From positions 97,771,345-97,835,344 of the forward strand of contig CP136061.1 of assembly GCA_032622095.1 (NCBI GenBank): a stretch of 64,000 nt of DNA, written 5' to 3'. Below are positions 62,710 through 64,000 of the stretch, one piece after another. The notes under the pieces are model-generated. The model saw only the letters and a list, made by a program, of their open reading frames with translations. It had not been told where the DNA came from and searched no databases. The translations under genes and the position numbers were made by a program. Each line of letters begins with the position of its first letter. The first letter of the stretch is position 1. Source of the stretch: Siphonodentalium dalli (lineage: Eukaryota; Mollusca; Scaphopoda; Gadilida; Siphonodentaliidae).

Positions 62710-64000
62710 AAAATATTTTTAAACAAAATGTGTGTCATTCTATGGACTTTGCCAAATTTGCCTTGTGACACAGAACTGGTGTGATGAAATACCATATTTG
62801 AGGTCATACAACTCAATAAATTGACATCCATATGCCCTGTATTTCTCAAAACCTCATAAGTGTAATAGGTTAAATATACTGTGCTGGAGTTGCTAAACAC
62901 ATATGTGCCAAAAATCAACGTATGGTCCTGTGAATCCTTAGTATTGACTCTTTTCCAAAAAATGCCATTTTGGTCTGTTTTGGGGTGTTTTGTACATTGT
63001 TAATGTTTTTGGCACAAATAGTAAACAACAATGAATACAATTAGTGTTTAATGTGTAAAATCATTTGAACGTTCCTCCTAAAACACTTAGTGGTGGGAAA
63101 ATAGGATTACATTGGTTATGCTAATCAACAGTCACTGGATTTCATATATTTTTCAAGAAACTGACTCCAAATTTGAACATTGATAATGGGGTTGGTGAAA
63201 TCACAAAAGGCCATGATCTTGTCACCATATTCTAGTCATTGGAGACAAGGTGTTGTTTTATTCCAGTTTGTGTAGATTATTCTTGCATAATAAAAAGTTA
63301 AGTACTTTAGTGGAGGTTTATTTAGAACTTTATGAGCATTTTATATAGAACAACCCCAAAATAATAATTCACCATTACGTCATCGAATTGCAACAAAAAG
63401 GGTCGTAGCTCTAAATATGAACATCAAACAGGAGCAGTATACTCTGTATCAAAGAATAATGATTGTAGGAGCTGGTGATAGTAAAGTTTTATACAACAAG
63501 GTCCATGTTTTCTGAGATTTTTCAATATGATTTCCCCTACCCCATTTTTTCAGATATTCAAATTTGGCATAATTTTCCAGAAAAAATGAGTGAAGTTCAG
63601 TGACATTCTTCATTGACATATCCAATATAAGGCTATTATATCAACACTATTAGAAGGAAAGTTCAAATGATTTTACACATTAAACGCACATTGTTTTTAC
63701 TATTTATACACAAAAACCTTTAAAAGTGGACAAAAACGCCCAACATGGCATTTTTATAAAAGATTCAATTCTCAGGATTCAAGGGGCTATAATTTTATTT
63801 TCTGCACCATAATTTTGGAATTTCCTTAGCAGTGTGTTTAACCATGCATACTTAAGTGATTATGAGAAATAAAGGGGAAATGGATATATACTTATTGAGT
63901 TGTATGACCTAAAAAATGCTATTGTATCAGGCCGGTTCTGGACTACATGCAAATTTGGCTGTTAATACAATGGTGGAACACACATTTTGTTTAAGAATAT
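62710..64000. repeat. Long degenerate inverted repeat reaching the window edge
   Basis: The sequence from about 62710 (AAACAAAATGTGTGTCATTC) to about 63350 resembles the reverse complement of 64000 back to about 63370: shared words include TCATACAACTCAATAA, TTTAATGTGTAAAATCATTT and CCAAATTTGAA. Symmetry centre about 63.36 kb. The outer right arm continues beyond the window. Identity is about 70-75 percent by eye. Confidence 0.75.

Overview
The window is intronic and repeat-rich animal DNA. Spliceosomal introns, tRNA-derived and LINE-derived retroposons, Helitron-like and TTAA-flanked elements, and dense minisatellites all point to a metazoan. A widespread repeat near 24.1-24.5 kb, with its run of GGACGG words, resembles one I remember from bivalve and gastropod genomes. 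A mollusc or another lophotrochozoan is therefore my best guess, but it rests on memory and not on a search. || The main gene lies on the minus strand and runs from about 50.5 kb down to about 0.4 kb. I could thread 17 exons (about 2.7 kb of coding sequence in 50 kb) with consistent splice phases. From N to C terminus they encode eight six-cysteine EB/EGF-like modules (50.4, 49.0, 46.0, 41.9, 39.3, 38.2, 34.4 and 33.9 kb). Five fibronectin type III domains follow (32.2; 26.0; 20.5+18.75; 15.25+11.2; 9.9+1.3 kb), then one transmembrane helix with a basic stop-transfer segment (about 0.5 kb). Nearly every exon is phase 1-1, the signature of an exon-shuffled cell-surface receptor. The signal peptide and any cytoplasmic catalytic domain lie outside what I can identify. 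|| Between the exons lie: a Helitron-like tandem array (2.5-8.9 kb) split by a 3.2-kb inverted-repeat insertion; a tRNA-derived SINE (9.1-9.4 kb); several TTAA-flanked MITEs; 155-bp, 41-bp and 83-bp tandem arrays (11.8-18.8 kb); a 2.6-kb terminal-inverted-repeat element in two copies (26.2 and 35.6 kb); long palindromes throughout; 165-bp and 68-bp arrays on either side of one exon (40.7-43.6 kb); a palindrome-rich array (47.6-48.2 kb); and a 37-bp array that amplifies a splice donor (49.8-50.4 kb). || From 50.6 to 61 kb the window is mostly LINE fragments, a second Helitron-like array and about 195-bp tandem repeats. Near 61.4-61.55 kb two short exon-like starts face away from each other, 109 bp apart, which would fit a shared bidirectional promoter. 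The right end is one arm and part of the other of a long degenerate inverted repeat. || The most unusual feature is that four receptor exons sit directly against tandem arrays. In two of them the repeat unit itself contains the 3' end of the exon plus its 5' splice site, so the intron begins with about 18 or 16 copies of its own donor site.
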